Shown here piece after piece: positions 42,001-52,610 of a stretch of DNA of 64,000 nt. Below the pieces are notes generated by a model, which saw only the letters and a program-made list of their open reading frames with translations, made no database searches and was not told the DNA's origin. Source of the DNA: Blastomussa wellsi (Eukaryota; Cnidaria; Anthozoa; Scleractinia; Plerogyridae); contig OX393561.1 in assembly GCA_947652115.1 (NCBI GenBank), positions 3,368,949-3,432,948 on the forward strand. Reading direction: 5' to 3'. The first letter of the stretch is position 1. Every line of letters starts with the position of its first letter. The position numbers and the translations under genes were made by a program.

Positions 42001-45000
42001 GACCTTGCTTGAAATTGGATTGCAGAATGCTAATTATTATAGTTGCAAAATGGCACTTGTACACTTCTGCTCAAATGTATGTTGACAGTCCCTCGAGACT
42101 CAAGAGAGAATCCCTCAAGATTCTCAAGCTGATACGTTTGAATGAGGGCCACTTGGTTTGCAACGCTTCATGCAAAACAGAAACAATTTTCTTTTGTGTG
42201 CATCAATTTCATGTGTTGGTTCGACATAATACTTGATATTTTCTAGAACACAAAAAGCCACTCTTTCCTTTTTCCGAGAATAATAAGACGACTGGCAAAA
42301 TTTCTTCATCCAATCGCACAAGTTGTCATTGAAGAACGTTCCGTATGAAACATTGACTATTAATTAAACATTTGGTTGACGTGATTGTGAAGTCAGGTGT
42401 TCATTGTTTGTGAAATCAATGATCATTCATATCACTCATTCTCCAAAAATATTCCGGGGTAAATAACTTCACGCAAGAGCTTTCATTTCCCTATTAATTT
42501 TCTAGTTTTAAGCTTTTTGAGCTTGTAGCAATTCTAGTACCTTACTGTGTATAAGCCACACCCCCAACTTTCAAGCATGATTTTGGAAAAAAATGATAAC
42601 TCCAAAAAAGCACTCTGTAAAAAAAGTTGGTTGTTTGTTCGCTGATTTTCACAACAATCTTGACGAAATCTAATGTTGTGCATTTACAGCAACAATAATA
42701 AGTTAATCAACTCTGAAAATACCGTTTAAAAGCTTCTCTTTAATCGATTTCCCTATTCCCTGTGACTGACAACAGTTGGCCTCATTGCTAAACCCCACAA
42801 TTGAAATGAAAACGATGGAACTTTAACGGAAATAAAGTGTAGCAGAACAATGCAAAACGTTTGCTTGGTAACCACGCAGTCATGTAACGAGGGAAGTCTG
42901 GACACCAGAGATAAACGTTCGCTTTCGATTTCGCATCAGCTGTGTGTGTATATCATGTTTATCAAGACATATGGAAGCCATCGATCGAAGAAAACTTGTT
43001 GCCAAATGAGAGTTAAATAACCCCATGGACAAACACGCCGTGAAAGTAGTGAAGGGCAACAAAACGGTCGGCCATTTGCCTCGCGAGTTCTCCCGAATAG
43101 CATGGTTTTTTTCAATTTATGACCCCTACAAGCCAGGTTACTCCCTGTGAAAGGAATGGTCTCGTGTATAAGCCGCACCCACGATTTTTGGTCCGAAACT
43201 TTAGCAAAAAGGTGCGGCTTATACATGAGTCTTTACGGTAAATTATTTAGGAAAAACTGAAAACTTGTGTTGAGTTGTTTGGAAGTGCAGCTTGGACAGT
43301 TCTTGGTAAAGGCTGAGAATGAAGTTTAAATTTGACACTTGTTCCTACTTGTAACTTCATCTGGCTAGTGTTTATCAGGGCTGTCATTAAGTTTTGCGTC
43401 ACCTGTAGCCTCGGTCTCCACGCCCGTAGCAAACTTGTTACTTTGTGGTTGAATTCTATCAATAACAGGCAATTTCACCCATAACACCAAGGGAAAATCA
43501 AGCATACTCAGCCGTAACAGGTGTTACGGGTTATGGCCCTTTATGACAGCCCTGGTTTAGTATTAGTTGTACAGTAACCACACTTGTGCCCAGTTCTCTC
43601 TTACTCTGTTATCTTTGATTATGCTAATCTACAATGTATCATTTTTAGTGCAGAGTGCACTATTGGGATGATGTGTTGTGGGCTGTGGTCTTCTAACTAA
43701 CTATGGAACTATGGTGCTGATGTGTAAACTTTATTGTTTGTTGAATTAATTAATATCAATTAATTAATTAGTTTGCGGAGGGGGTGGGGGGCAAGTAGGA
43801 TCATGTGTGCACTGTACCACGTAAAACGCTGGTAACTGCACTACTGCTCCTTGAACATCAAAAGGTATAATATATGTTTCAGAAAACACCATACCCGCCT
43901 TGTGGTACTATCTTTACAGTTCCTAGAACAAAGCAATTTGCTCCCAATGCATGTGCAGAAGATTAGTTTGTTACATTACTACAGACTACAAGATGGAAGT
44001 TAAAGTACGCAAATACGGAATCACACTAGAATGTCTTGTACTCTTCCTTGCTGTAGAACACAACGCGTAAGGCGCAGTCGCTTTAATACACTCTGATTTT
44101 AGTCGGGTAGGGGGAATATTTTGACTTATTTTGGGTATCGACACTTTTATCATGTTCAGTATTGTGGTTGCATATCTTTTGTGTAGAATAACCCAAGCCT
44201 GTGTATTTGAGAGTTTTTCTGCAGTTTTGAAAGTAATGTGTTTTTCAGGGATCAAATAAAGAGAAGCATATGATTTCTCTCCAGGGTCTTGTCTATTTCT
44301 CCTTTTAATGGACACGCGTGCAAACGTTGTTCAAGCTTTCCCCCGACTTTGTCAGAGTACGGTAAACTTACTAAATTTGAAGGTTATGTTGCACACTGCC
44401 AAGCGACTCCAGAACTTGCATTACCGCTAAGTCTCTGCCAGGGTTTAATCTTTTGCATTAACGGATAGTCAAAACATTGATGTTTGGATAAGACTTTTTG
44501 CAAGTTTGAAGCAAGAAAAGTTCCCAAATAAATTTAATTATTATTTGAGGTATTTAGTTTTCACCGGTGCTGGAAACTCTCGGTCAAGAAAAGCTGTTTA
44601 CCTTCAATACTTTTCGTTAAAACGCTTCCTAGATAAATCGATATCCTTGTATATAAAGAAAATTTTAAGTGGTTTTAACAGAATGGCGGCAACGGAAAAA
44701 GAATGTACTATTCCGCAACTATTTGATAATTAAATTAGTTCTTGTTTATCACTTCAAAGAAAAATTGTTTTTCGAATGAGACTATTTTTTTTTCTCTTTC
44801 AATTTTAACATCAGATATTTAACGTTCTACCAGTTATTTCCGGCCTTGAAAAAGAGAAACACATCTTTTGAGAATCAAAAGTATCATGTTACATACATTT
44901 GCAAGAGAAAAAGAAAAGTATCAAGTTACAAACGTTTGCAGGAAACGAAAGTATCAAGTTGAAAACGTTGACAAACGCATTTGCTGCCATCCTTGTCCCC

Positions 45001-48000
45001 AGGGCCACGTGTTTTCTTTTAACCAGGTGACCCAAAGAAACGAGGGCTCTGGGAACGAGAATGGTTTGCTGCTTGTCTGCCTTACTGCAATTAAAATAAA
45101 CTAAGATTGATGTCAAAACCAAGCTGAAAATTAAAAGCTGTCTTGACTAAAGATTCTGAGAAACGATTTTTATCTTGCCGTGGAAGACGTCACTGTAGTA
45201 TCAGGAGTAAGATAAATATACTTGAAATTGTGTTGTTGAGAAAGTGGTGTCTTTCGTTTTTGTGTCCGGAATGAAAGAAAAGTGTACATATACACTGCTT
45301 AGATCATGAAAAGCCCTCTAGTCTCTACCCAAACAAAACATATTACACTTGGAAATCAAAGTTGTGTATTGGGCATTAAAAAAACTATTTAAGAAAGTCA
45401 AGTAAAAGAGTAAGCAAAATATCTAAAGTTTCTGTCTGCTCATATTTGGCAAAGCAAATAGTATAATTATAACCGAAGTCACTACAGGCTGGGAGTGGGC
45501 GGGGGATAGGGGACCTGCATGAGTACTCTCACCTATGTAGATAACCATGCTAAAGGCCGTGGTAAATGAAGAAATGTTACAGACAGAAATGTTTCCCTGT
45601 CTGCCCGTCTCAGTGCGCAACAGAAACATATTGTGTTTGCAAAAATTGTTTCCCAGTCTGCTCAACAGGAGCAACAATGTGTCCTAGTTTGCCACGGCAT
45701 TTTAAGTTGTAGATAACACTCCGCACTATCTGAGATCATCTCACTAATTACTTTTTTCATGTGTTCAAAGGAATTGGATGGTCGGACAATTAAAATAGCA
45801 AGGGCCAAGGCCCGTGAAGGAGGAGGTGGTGGTGGTGGAGGAGGAGGAGGCGGCAGACAAGGAGGTTCTCGAGGTGGCAGAGGAAGATACGGTGGAGGGG
45901 GAGGATACAGTGGAGGATACGGTGGAGGAGGAGGATATGGTGGTGGTGGTGGTGGTGGTGGTGGTGGAAGGTACAGCAGAGGAGGTGAGTTCAGAACATG
46001 TCAAGTGTACATAAATATGCTTGCGATATCATGAAGATCTGGAGTCATTGAGAAATATCAAAATTAATGGCCAAAAATGGCCAGAATCATTCTTGTCCCC
46101 AGAGCCGCTTGTCCCTCTTAGCCGGCTGGGCCTGTGCACAAGAAACAAGTGGCTTTGGGGACACACGATTTGATTCGCTGAAATCAAACAAAGGGAGTCC
46201 AATCACATAAGCTGTTTTAAAAGGGCTAACGATAAAGAATTTTAAAACAGCTTATGTGACTGGACTCCCTTTGTTTGATTTCAGCGAATAAAATCGTGTG
46301 TCCCCAGAGCCTCTTGTTCCTCGTGCACAGGTCCAGCCGGCTAAGAGGGACAAGCGGCTCTGGGGACGAGAATGGGCCAGAATAGCCTTTAACGTTTGGG
46401 AGGTCTGGGACCCAGCATGTTGCCATGGTAACATAATTGTTAAGCGCATATTCTATAACTCACCCGGTAGAGTCATGATGCAAAGAATCAAACATTTCTG
46501 AGACAAACTGAGGGAGATATTTTTACTTCATTTACTTGATTAAAATTTGGTTGAGTCCATGGCGTCATCACTTAGCTAATTTGCATATTTTGAAAAGATA
46601 TTTCAAAAAAGTAAGCGAAAATTTTCTTCTCATAACTCACCCGGTAGAGTCATGATGCAAAGAATCAAACATTTCTGAGACAAACTGAGGGAGATATTTT
46701 TACTTCATTTACTTGATTAAAATTTGGTTGAGTCCATGGCGTCATCACTTAGCTAATTTGCATATTTTGAAAAGATATTTCAAAAAAGTAAGCGAAAATT
46801 TTCTTCTCATGCAGACTACTGTTTAATGCTTTAAAATGGCTTAGTTTGGAGACATCCAAATTTCATCATAGTAGCACTTTAATACTGATAAAAAAGTTAT
46901 GTTCCTGTAATTTTAATTTTAAATCGGAAGTATTCTTTTATGCGAGACCCACATAAACATTACAGGCAAAGACTGTTCATTACAAACCTGAAATAATCTG
47001 AATCTCAAGTACTATGCGTGCTGTAGTGCAATGACGTTGTTGCTTGTCCATGACAAGAAAGTCAATAGAATAATTCTTTGGGGCCTGTAGTTAGGTAGGG
47101 ATATGCACAAACTAATTGCCCAACTTGCGATTCACAGGGGGTGGCTATGGCAATAACTATGGAGGAGATGGTTATTATGGTGGTCACGGCTTCGCCAAAA
47201 GTAAGCATGCAGTTAGTAAATTAATGTTTGTGAACTGTAAAGTGTCCATGTTACCACAGAGTGTAATTCATCATATGATCCTGTGATTGTGAAACATGCC
47301 TGGTTTAATTTCTATGTCCAAAACTATTTTCACTGCTCGTAAATGGCACAAGATTGGCAACTCAGTGCAGTTGGCAAGTATTTTGAAACTTTGCAGCAAG
47401 TGCATTCCCTTTTGGTGTGGTCAAATTTACTTGGATGCACATTTTGATTTGTTTTGTATCCATAGTGATAAATTATTTTGCATATCTTAAAGAAAGCCTC
47501 CATTATGACAATATGGTGGTAAATTGTTTGAAATGGCTTTTAATAGTTGCATGTATGTGACAAAGAGTGGAAAAGATTATCGCTTTCAATTTTTCAACAT
47601 GAGCCATATTTGGATTTTATTCACGTGATGATCGCCACTATTCGAAGATCTTTTGTACAAAAGCAAAGATAAGCTGTTCACACTGAGACATATAATTGAA
47701 AAGTGCTTATAATAAGTACCTGCATGTATTGGTTTCTTCAATAATAGTCCATTTTGAGTACAGTGGAATTTGTAACAAAATCCATGCATAGCAAAAATTA
47801 ATGTCTGAAAATAATTCAATTTCTGTGTTAATATTACTGCCCTTTATAACATAGCTAGCAGAGCAACGCAATCAAATTTCAATGTGATGAAACACTCTGA
47901 TCTGATGTATTGATCAAACACAAGAGACAGAGTTTCATCGAATTTACAAACACTGTGAAGAGATTTGAAAACAAATATTTTTGATCAAATTTGTGCTGTT

Positions 48001-49275
48001 TCGAGATGTGAATAAACACCCGCTCAAGAGTTTTTTCTGTTCTCAATCAAAACTAAAACTATGCAGAGCTCGACTTAAAAAACACCTTGGGGCCAGCTGG
48101 CTCCTAAGTTTAAAGATTTGGTCGCCAGCACATGTGCTGAAACACTTCTGGTCTGATATATTCATCAAACACAAGAGACAGAGACGCTGTGAAGAGATTT
48201 GAAAATACATATTTTTGATGAAATTGGAGGTGTTTGGAAATGCGAAGAAACACCCGCTCAAGTTTTTTTTTTCTTTTCTCAATCAAAACTAAAACTGATA
48301 AAATGAAAATGAAGATCGTGGTTCTGGTTTTCTTCGTCTTAACTTGATGAATTATTGATGATTTTGAGAAACTCAAGGTTTCAAGATCCAAAAAAAGGAA
48401 ATGATGAATGGCATTTCTGGGCAAGTTCAACATTTCTACCATTATGTTAAGTGTTGTACACAAATAATTGAATGCACTTAGGGATTTTTGGTTTGAGGCA
48501 GATTAATTGAATTTGGACTCTTAAAAACCAATAAAATTGCTTACAGAACAAGAACAAGTTGTTTCTACCAGTGAAGAGAGCATAAACCATTTGATTTAGG
48601 GGTGAAAGGTTCCAGTGTTAGTGGAAAAAATTATAACAGGAATTTTAATGCATTCTCGAGGAACCCACTCTTTGGCCTGTGTGCATCTCTAGTCATTGAC
48701 CTGGAAAAAAGAGCATTTTTTCTCCACTCATAGAAACTATCACAGAATTATGATACAGTGCTAATGAGCTGTGTGACATCAAATTTTGAGATAAACAGAC
48801 CTACCTTAACTTTGATTTTCCTATTCTGTGGGAGGGGTGTGCTTTGTTGAGTTCTCCTAACAATACAATTTGTTCTGTTTGTCCATTCTTACAAAAGGCC
48901 GTGACTGGTAATGCTCTGTACTTCTCCATGATTGAACCGTGTTCCTGTCAGTCTGTTATGAGTTGATGAGCTGAGTTGATAGTAACAAGAGAAAAAAATT
49001 CAGTGTGCTGTCCCGACACTTGATGAATGATAATCCTCAGCTTATGATGTTCGGTGCTCTGAAGTTTCCTGTTATGTCGATTCCTCTGCTCAGAAAACCT
49101 CAGCTTTAGATGTTTGGCTCTGTGATGTGCTAATGATCCACAAGTTATACAGAAATGGCTTTTGTATATTGTTCGTTAATTTTTATTATTGACTACGTTT
49201 ATATGCTTGTTTGTTCAACAAAGTTGAAAATCCATGATTGTACTCCATTAAAAGAAACGTTTTGCTGTGTCCATT
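32991..49275 (+). CDS. glycine-rich RRM RNA-binding protein, paralogue B
   Basis: Exons: 32991-33093, 39966-40072, 45771-45984, 47138-47200, and an unresolved final coding exon before a 3' block at 48828-49290. The protein starts MEEYKVHVGSLSYSTDDES, with RNP2-like KVHVGSLSY; exon 2 gives RVIMDRETGRS and RNP1 RGFGFVTL; exon 3 gives ELDGRTIKIARAKARE and a long Gly/Tyr/Arg tail; exon 4 gives GGGYGNNYGGDGYYGGHGFA. This is a CIRBP/RBM3-type RNA-binding protein. RNP2 has His and Ser where a typical copy has Phe and Gly (KLFVGGL), which may weaken RNA stacking. Splice phases (1, 0, 1, 1) match paralogue A. Intron 1 is 6.9 kb and intron 2 is 5.7 kb, both enlarged by MITEs. The 3' end is inferred from ATTAAA at 49248 and homology with gene A. 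Confidence 0.85.
33094..33653 (+). other. start of intron 1, gene B
   Basis: Plain AT-rich intron sequence between the exon 1 donor and the GC-rich hairpin element. I see no gene or repeat. Confidence 0.5.
33663..33728. mobile_element. 66-bp palindromic GC-rich MITE with 9-bp TSD
   Basis: GGGTGTCAGTAAAACGCGGG is followed by GGCC/GGGG blocks and then the full inverse, giving about 32-bp arms with essentially no loop. The 9-bp flanks CCTTTGAAC at 33654-33662 and 33729-33737 are identical, a Mutator-type duplication. The arms are interrupted by only one mismatch. Confidence 0.85.
33738..38528. repeat. intron 1 of gene B: diverged inverted and tandem repeats
   Basis: An inverted pair flanks 33847-37142: TGTGACCTCTCGTGCGAAAA at the left matches the reverse of GCGTGAGAGGTCACACATG at the right, and ACCCGTGCAG/GCCGTGCAG motifs cluster inside both ends (33920-34040 and 36960-37085), so the interval may be one large old inverted-repeat element. 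Inside, 36030-36700 is a tandem array (next entry). 37180-37330 repeats TTCGAG(G/T)TAATCGATCGAT and TTTTACTTC blocks. 37795-38420 has three diverged copies of a block ending GAACCAGAGATATCATTTT. No gene is supported. Confidence 0.5.
36030..36700. repeat. tandem repeat array, units about 200 bp
   Basis: GAAGTTGTTCGAAAATTTCG followed by CCAGCCAAATTACGGCTAG occurs at about 36037, 36265, 36429 and 36660 with variation; GCGACAAGCGCCGC(G/T)ATGTTTGACG occurs five times between. It is a short satellite-like array with mixed sub-units. No coding frame spans it. Confidence 0.7.
38538..38823. mobile_element. Mutator-like MITE, copy 1 (286 bp), 9-bp TSD
   Basis: Ends CATTCTCGTCCCCATAGCCC and its inverse. 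The 9-bp duplication CGCCGCAAA lies at 38529-38537 and 38824-38832. Terminal repeats of about 100 bp include TCTTAGCCGGCAGGGCCTGG-like blocks. Same family as 44988 and 46088. Confidence 0.85.
38833..39965 (+). other. end of intron 1, gene B
   Basis: AT-rich intron; no gene. Short frames at 39222-39437 and 39480-39779 have no recognisable pattern. Ends in a Thr-rich pyrimidine tract and acceptor CTGCAG. Confidence 0.5.
39966..40072 (+). CDS. RRM gene B, exon 2 with RNP1
   Basis: 107 bases, phase 1 in, phase 0 out; encodes RVIMDRETGRSRGFGFVTLG and SEDVDRALNSRDDL. Confidence 0.85.
40252..40865. mobile_element. 614-bp MITE-like element with 9-bp TSD
   Basis: Ends TAGTCTCCTTCGCAGC and inverse; ATGCAGAGG flanks both sides (40243-40251 and 40866-40874). 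Further paired blocks are TAACGGCTGCTTAAAC / GTTTAAGCAGCCGTTA and GGAAAGGAATGTGGTT with its inverse. The central 250 bp is not palindromic. The duplication length fits the Mutator superfamily; there is no coding frame. Confidence 0.8.
40875..42537. other. intron 2 of gene B, no gene
   Basis: AT-rich intronic sequence. I see nothing to annotate beyond scattered short frames. Confidence 0.4.
42538..43241. mobile_element. TATAAGCCGCACC-type MITE pair
   Basis: The left end reads ACCTTACTGTGTATAAGCCA and the right end is GGTGCGGCTTATACATGAGT plus CTTTACGGTA, nearly complementary. A complete short hairpin of the same type lies at 43150-43241 (GTGTATAAGCCGCACCCACG against the right end). So either one 0.7-kb element or a nested pair. 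No target duplication or gene seen. Confidence 0.5.
43242..44978. other. intron 2 of gene B, no gene
   Basis: 43440-43550 contains a short near-palindrome around CCGTAACAGGTGTTACGGGT. A 14-codon frame at 44684-44730 starting MAATEKECTIPQL is too short to support. Nothing else is annotated. Confidence 0.4.
44988..45063. mobile_element. Mutator-like MITE, copy 3 (76 bp, reduced)
   Basis: Starts CATCCTTGTCCCCAGGGCC and ends GGGCTCTGGGAACGAGAATG, the same ends as copies at 38538 and 46088. Flanks ATTTGCTGC and GTTTGCTGC (9 bp, one mismatch) give a target duplication. The interior is cut to about 35 bp. Confidence 0.7.
45064..45770. other. end of intron 2, gene B
   Basis: No gene. 45550-45705 is related to the small MITE at 19898. 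An acceptor (GTTCAAAG) precedes exon 45771. Confidence 0.45.
45771..45984 (+). CDS. RRM gene B, exon 3 with Gly-rich tail
   Basis: 214 bases, phase 0 in, phase 1 out. ELDGRTIKIARAKARE is followed by long glycine runs with RGG and YGG repeats, coded by GGA/GGT microsatellites, so length polymorphism is expected. The antisense frame over it is Ser/Thr-rich only because it is antisense to glycine codons. Confidence 0.85.
46088..46374. mobile_element. Mutator-like MITE, copy 2 (287 bp), 9-bp TSD
   Basis: Ends CATTCTTGTCCCCAGAGCCG and inverse; duplication GGCCAGAAT at 46079-46087 and 46375-46383. Nearly the entire element is palindromic, with the centre near 46225, so it could fold into one long hairpin. 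It lies 104 bases after an exon of gene B. Confidence 0.85.
46455..46808. repeat. identical tandem duplication, 177-bp unit
   Basis: The unit starting ATAACTCACCCGGTAGAGTC (46455) is repeated directly at 46632 and I see no difference between the two copies. It lies in intron 3 of gene B. It is a recent duplication or an assembly artefact. Confidence 0.8.
46809..47137 (+). other. end of intron 3, gene B
   Basis: AT-rich intron without gene or repeat; acceptor TTCACAG at the end. Confidence 0.5.
47138..47200 (+). CDS. RRM gene B, exon 4, Gly/Tyr tail
   Basis: 63 bases between TTCACAG and GTAAGC, phase 1 in and out. Encodes GGGYGNNYGGDGYYGGHGFA and a Lys. Confidence 0.75.
47201..48827. repeat. 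last intron of gene B with a diverged tandem duplication
   Basis: About 47884-48060 and 48131-48295 are two diverged copies of a block containing CAAACACAAGAGACAGAG, TGTGAAGAGATTTGAAAA, AAACACCCGCTCAAG and TCTCAATCAAAACTAAAACT, about 240 bases apart. The rest is AT-rich with no gene. The final coding exon of gene B should be short and lie at the right-hand end, but I could not fix it. Confidence 0.5.
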
Positions 49276-49290
49276 GCCAGTGATAAAAAT
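48828..49290 (+). other. conserved 3' block of gene B (probable 3' UTR)
   Basis: Counterpart of 21571-22060. Conserved runs surround TTGATGAGCTGAG, TGATGAATGATAA and CTCTGAAGTTTCCTGTTA; ATTAAA is at 49248-49253, followed by TGTGTCCATTGCCAGTGA as in gene A. Inferred to be the 3' UTR and poly(A) region. Confidence 0.6.
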
Positions 49291-49576
49291 CCGGCACTTT
49301 GATTTCAAAGTTGCATACTTCTCATTGACTGCAAACTGTCTACCATTACAAAGCTTAAATCATGGTTTGTACAACCGGTACTTTGAAAAGACTTGAATTC
49401 TTGGCCTCTGTCCTGAAAGGCTACTGAAGTTTCAAATGATTCTTCAAAAAGTCCTAGAAATTTGAAACTGCGTTTTCAATGTTTTCAAAAGAAACTGGAA
49501 AAATGGCATTTGATGTTAGGTCCAATGCTCTGAAATAGCTGGCCAGATATCTTGAACTCCGACGAAGGGCTAACAC

Positions 49577-49662
49577 TCGAAACGTCAGCACTTGAATCTC
49601 TTTACGGTGGCCAATTGACATTATCAACCCAGTTGATAAAACCAAATTATATAAGTAAAACG
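49577..49662 (+). repeat. dispersed repeat, copy 2 (possible Penelope terminal piece)
   Basis: Contains AACGTCAGCACTTGAATC and TTTACGGTGGCCAATTGACA, nearly identical to the reverse of 28447-28527. The wider stretch 49555-49660 reads as DEGLTLETSALESLYGG in one frame. Probably a fragment of a retroelement end. Confidence 0.5.
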
Positions 49663-49813
49663 AGAGACTGCTACAGTGCTATGTTGAGCATTAATTGCTA
49701 CACTAGAGTAGTGAATTGCTGGTATTGTTGTATCCAAAAAATGTTCGTCTCCGGCGAACTAACAGATGCCTTGATATTTGAAACAACAAGATCAAGTCCA
49801 TGAAAGCTAATTA

Positions 49814-49827
49814 TATACATACATACA

Positions 49828-49857
<30 letters not shown>
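49814..49857 (+). repeat. (ACAT)n microsatellite, 3' tail of the LINE
   Basis: About 10 repeats of CATA/ATAC directly abut the 3' end of the minus-strand LINE, so on the LINE strand it is a TATG-type tail. Confidence 0.8.
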
Positions 49858-49858
<1 letters not shown>

Positions 49859-52610
49859 TTTATTGCAACTCCCTAAAAAGGGTTTTTCAGTTACAAGTTA
49901 ATTAAAAAATACAAAGAATAATAATCAATATAAAAATAAGAATAAGTAAACAATTAATTAATACAAATATGAGTTATGTGTTTTCCTAAATAGATGAAAT
50001 TAAGTTAAAAGTAATTGTTTGGTCAATTTCGATTTAAAGGCTTTTACAGAGTTTACATTTTTAAGATCATTTAAGTTATTCCATAGTTTGGCTCCACGGT
50101 ATGAGAAAGAACGCTGACCGGTGGCCAATCTGCATCTCAAAATGTTCAGATGGTTGCTCTGTCTTGTATTTCTAATATTAATTTGAGAGCGAAATAGAAA
50201 TTTTTCTGCCAGATAATCAGGGACGAGATTATGAATACACTTAAAAATCATTATTGCATCGTTTAAATAGAGTCTATCGCAGACAGGCAGCCAATTAAGG
50301 GATCTAATGCCTTGCGAAATATGATCGAACTTTCGGAGTCCCAATACGATACGAGCGGCGAAGTTCTGAACCAATTGGAGTTTCTTAATATTAGAATGAC
50401 TAGTGTTCGACCAAACCGTCGAACAGTATAAGAGTTTACTAAAAATAAAACAGTTCATAAGTAAAATCAATGTCTTCTTATCTAATAGGTGCTTGATTCT
50501 GTTTATTTGAATAAGTTTGTGTAGACAGCTGGAAGCGATTTTGGTAATATGATCAGTATAAGTTAGTGATTGGTCAATGTGGATACCAAGGTCTTTGGCA
50601 ACAGTAACAGGAGTGATTTCTATTCCAAGCATTGAGACAGGTACTGTAGGCAGCCGTCTTAGGAGTTGTGGTAAGCCAATAAACAGGACTTTGGTCTTAT
50701 CCGGGTTTATTAGTAAAGAATTTCGACAACACCAGCAGCTGATATTATTGAGGTCCTCATTCAGATTGGCAATGGCAGTATTTATGTTGGGAGAAGGAAA
50801 TGATAAAGTTTACAGTCATCAACATAGCAGGCCGATTTACAGTGTTCAGGGATAGACAGCAAATCATTCACATAAATAGTGAACAGGACAGGACCCAGTA
50901 TGGATCCCTGGGGAACTCCATATTTCAATGGAAGTAGTTCGGAGACGGAGTCATGGATGCGTACTCTTTGATAGCGGTCAGTAAGATAACCATGAAACCA
51001 GTCCAGGCTTGGAGAGGAGATACCAAGTTCGTGGAGTTTCTGTAATAAAATGTCATGACGGACACTATCAAAGGCTTTTGACATGTCAAGTAGCACAATA
51101 ACAGAGACCTTTTTATCATCCATTGCCCTCAACAGATCATCGGTAACGCAGAGAAGGGCTGTTTCCGTAGAATGGAGCTTACGGTTTCCACTCTGGGTTT
51201 TAGCTAATTTTTTGTTTGCTGATAAGAAATCAACAAACTGTCTATGAGCCAGGCGCTCAGATACCTTTGATAGCGCAGGCAAAAGAGAGATAGGTCTATG
51301 ATTGCATGGTTCTTCAGAATCACCCGACTTTAGGACTGGAGTTACCTCAGCAATTTTCCATGACCTTGCAAAGGTTTTAGTGTTAAAGGAATTGTTCATA
51401 ATGTTTGTGATCACCGGAAGAATCGCTGGCAGACTATCCTTGAGTACTCGAACAGACACTTTATCATAGCCAGGTGCTTTGTTGGAGGCGAAGCCCCTAA
51501 TAACAGATTCGACATCCTTATCTGACACAGCATGGAATTGAAATATTTCAGGACATTAATCAGGTGTTGGCACTGTAGTTGTAGGCGGATTAATATCTAA
51601 GTTATGTTCAGTAGCAAGGTCACTAGCCTTCTGGGCAGTGACACGTCCCACAGACGTAAAATATTCGTTAAATTTATTTGCCAAAACAACCGGGTTATCA
51701 GGTACATTAGGACGAGGATGTTTTTTCCTTGGCAGGCAGTTATTTATGATCTTCCATATCGCATTGGTATTTCCATTACACTTCAGTAGTTCGGATCTTA
51801 TATGAGCTTTTTCGGCAAATCTAAGCTCACGCTTGACTTCCTGTCTAAAAAATCGATATGTATTCCAGTGAAGGCGGTCATTTGATTTGATAGCAATTTT
51901 GTGCCATTGATCTCGCGTCTTCATTAATTGGCGAATTTCAGTCGTAACAAATGGGTTTGGACGGGCCTTGATCTTAACTCTCTTTATTGGGGCATCATCA
52001 TCCAAGATATCTGTGAACAAGGCATTAAAAGTGTCCACTTGATCATCAAAATCATCAAATATGGATATCACGTGGAAGGGTACAGATGCCAAATCCTCGC
52101 AGAATCGCTCAGCATTATAGCCAACGTAACTCCTGGTAGTAACATAGGAGGGCGTGAGTCGAGGGGTCTTCAGCGTCAAAGCTAGATAGACAAGATTATG
52201 ATCGCTTATTGAGGAGGCGAGCACATCAGTGTGGCTAACAATGTTCTTATTTGTGGACATAATCACATCAATGAGAGATTTTGTGGTTTCAGTCACTCTT
52301 GTTGGCTTCTCAATCAGTTGATTTAGGTTAAAAGTTGAAATGATATCTCGCAGTGAGTTAGCCTCACAGTTGGAAGTCAACAGGTTGCAATTTAAATCAC
52401 CAAGCACAATAACATCCAGGTCCAACAGTAATGCATTAGTAAGACTTTTTGTAAGCGATTCAAAGCAGCTGGTTGGTGTATTTGGAGGTCGGTAGGTGTT
52501 ACATATCAAAAATGACTTGTAGCTTCTACACTGTGAAGGTCTTTCAATTGGACTGTACGAACCATGGAGATTTAGTTTTTTATACACTAACACTTGAATG
52601 ATCAGGCTTG
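49815..52610 (-). mobile_element. CR1/L2-group LINE, 5'-truncated
   Basis: A minus-strand non-LTR retrotransposon with the C-terminal part of the endonuclease, a reverse transcriptase, a C-terminal region and a microsatellite 3' tail. The 5' boundary, about 52610, is approximate: coherent coding stops there. It belongs to the same broad group as the LINE at 6632 but has clearly different sequence and a different tail. Confidence 0.8.
50000..52593 (-). pseudogene. LINE endonuclease-reverse transcriptase, broken
   Basis: Endonuclease end (51556-52593): FLICNTYRPPNTPTS, VIVLGDLNCNL and SSISDHNLVYLAL. A stop at 51556-51558 interrupts the frame, which continues as SDKDVESVIRGFASNKAPGY. The reverse transcriptase follows: NHRPISLLPALSKVSERL, VIVLLDMSKAFDSVRHDILL, YGVPQGSILGPVLFTIYVND and the catalytic site YVDDCKLY, where most relatives have ADD. 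A frameshift near 50785 precedes the C-terminal part (SKLLYCSTVWSNTSHSNIKK, to the stop at 50000). Two defects only, so it is a moderately young copy that was 5'-truncated on insertion. Confidence 0.8.

Noticed and set aside
44684..44730. Short frame starting MAATEKECTIPQL
   Set aside because: Too short and without a splice site or motif.
45765..46004. Ser/Thr-rich minus-strand frame
   Set aside because: It is antisense to the glycine codons of gene B exon 3 and follows from the GGT/GGA run.
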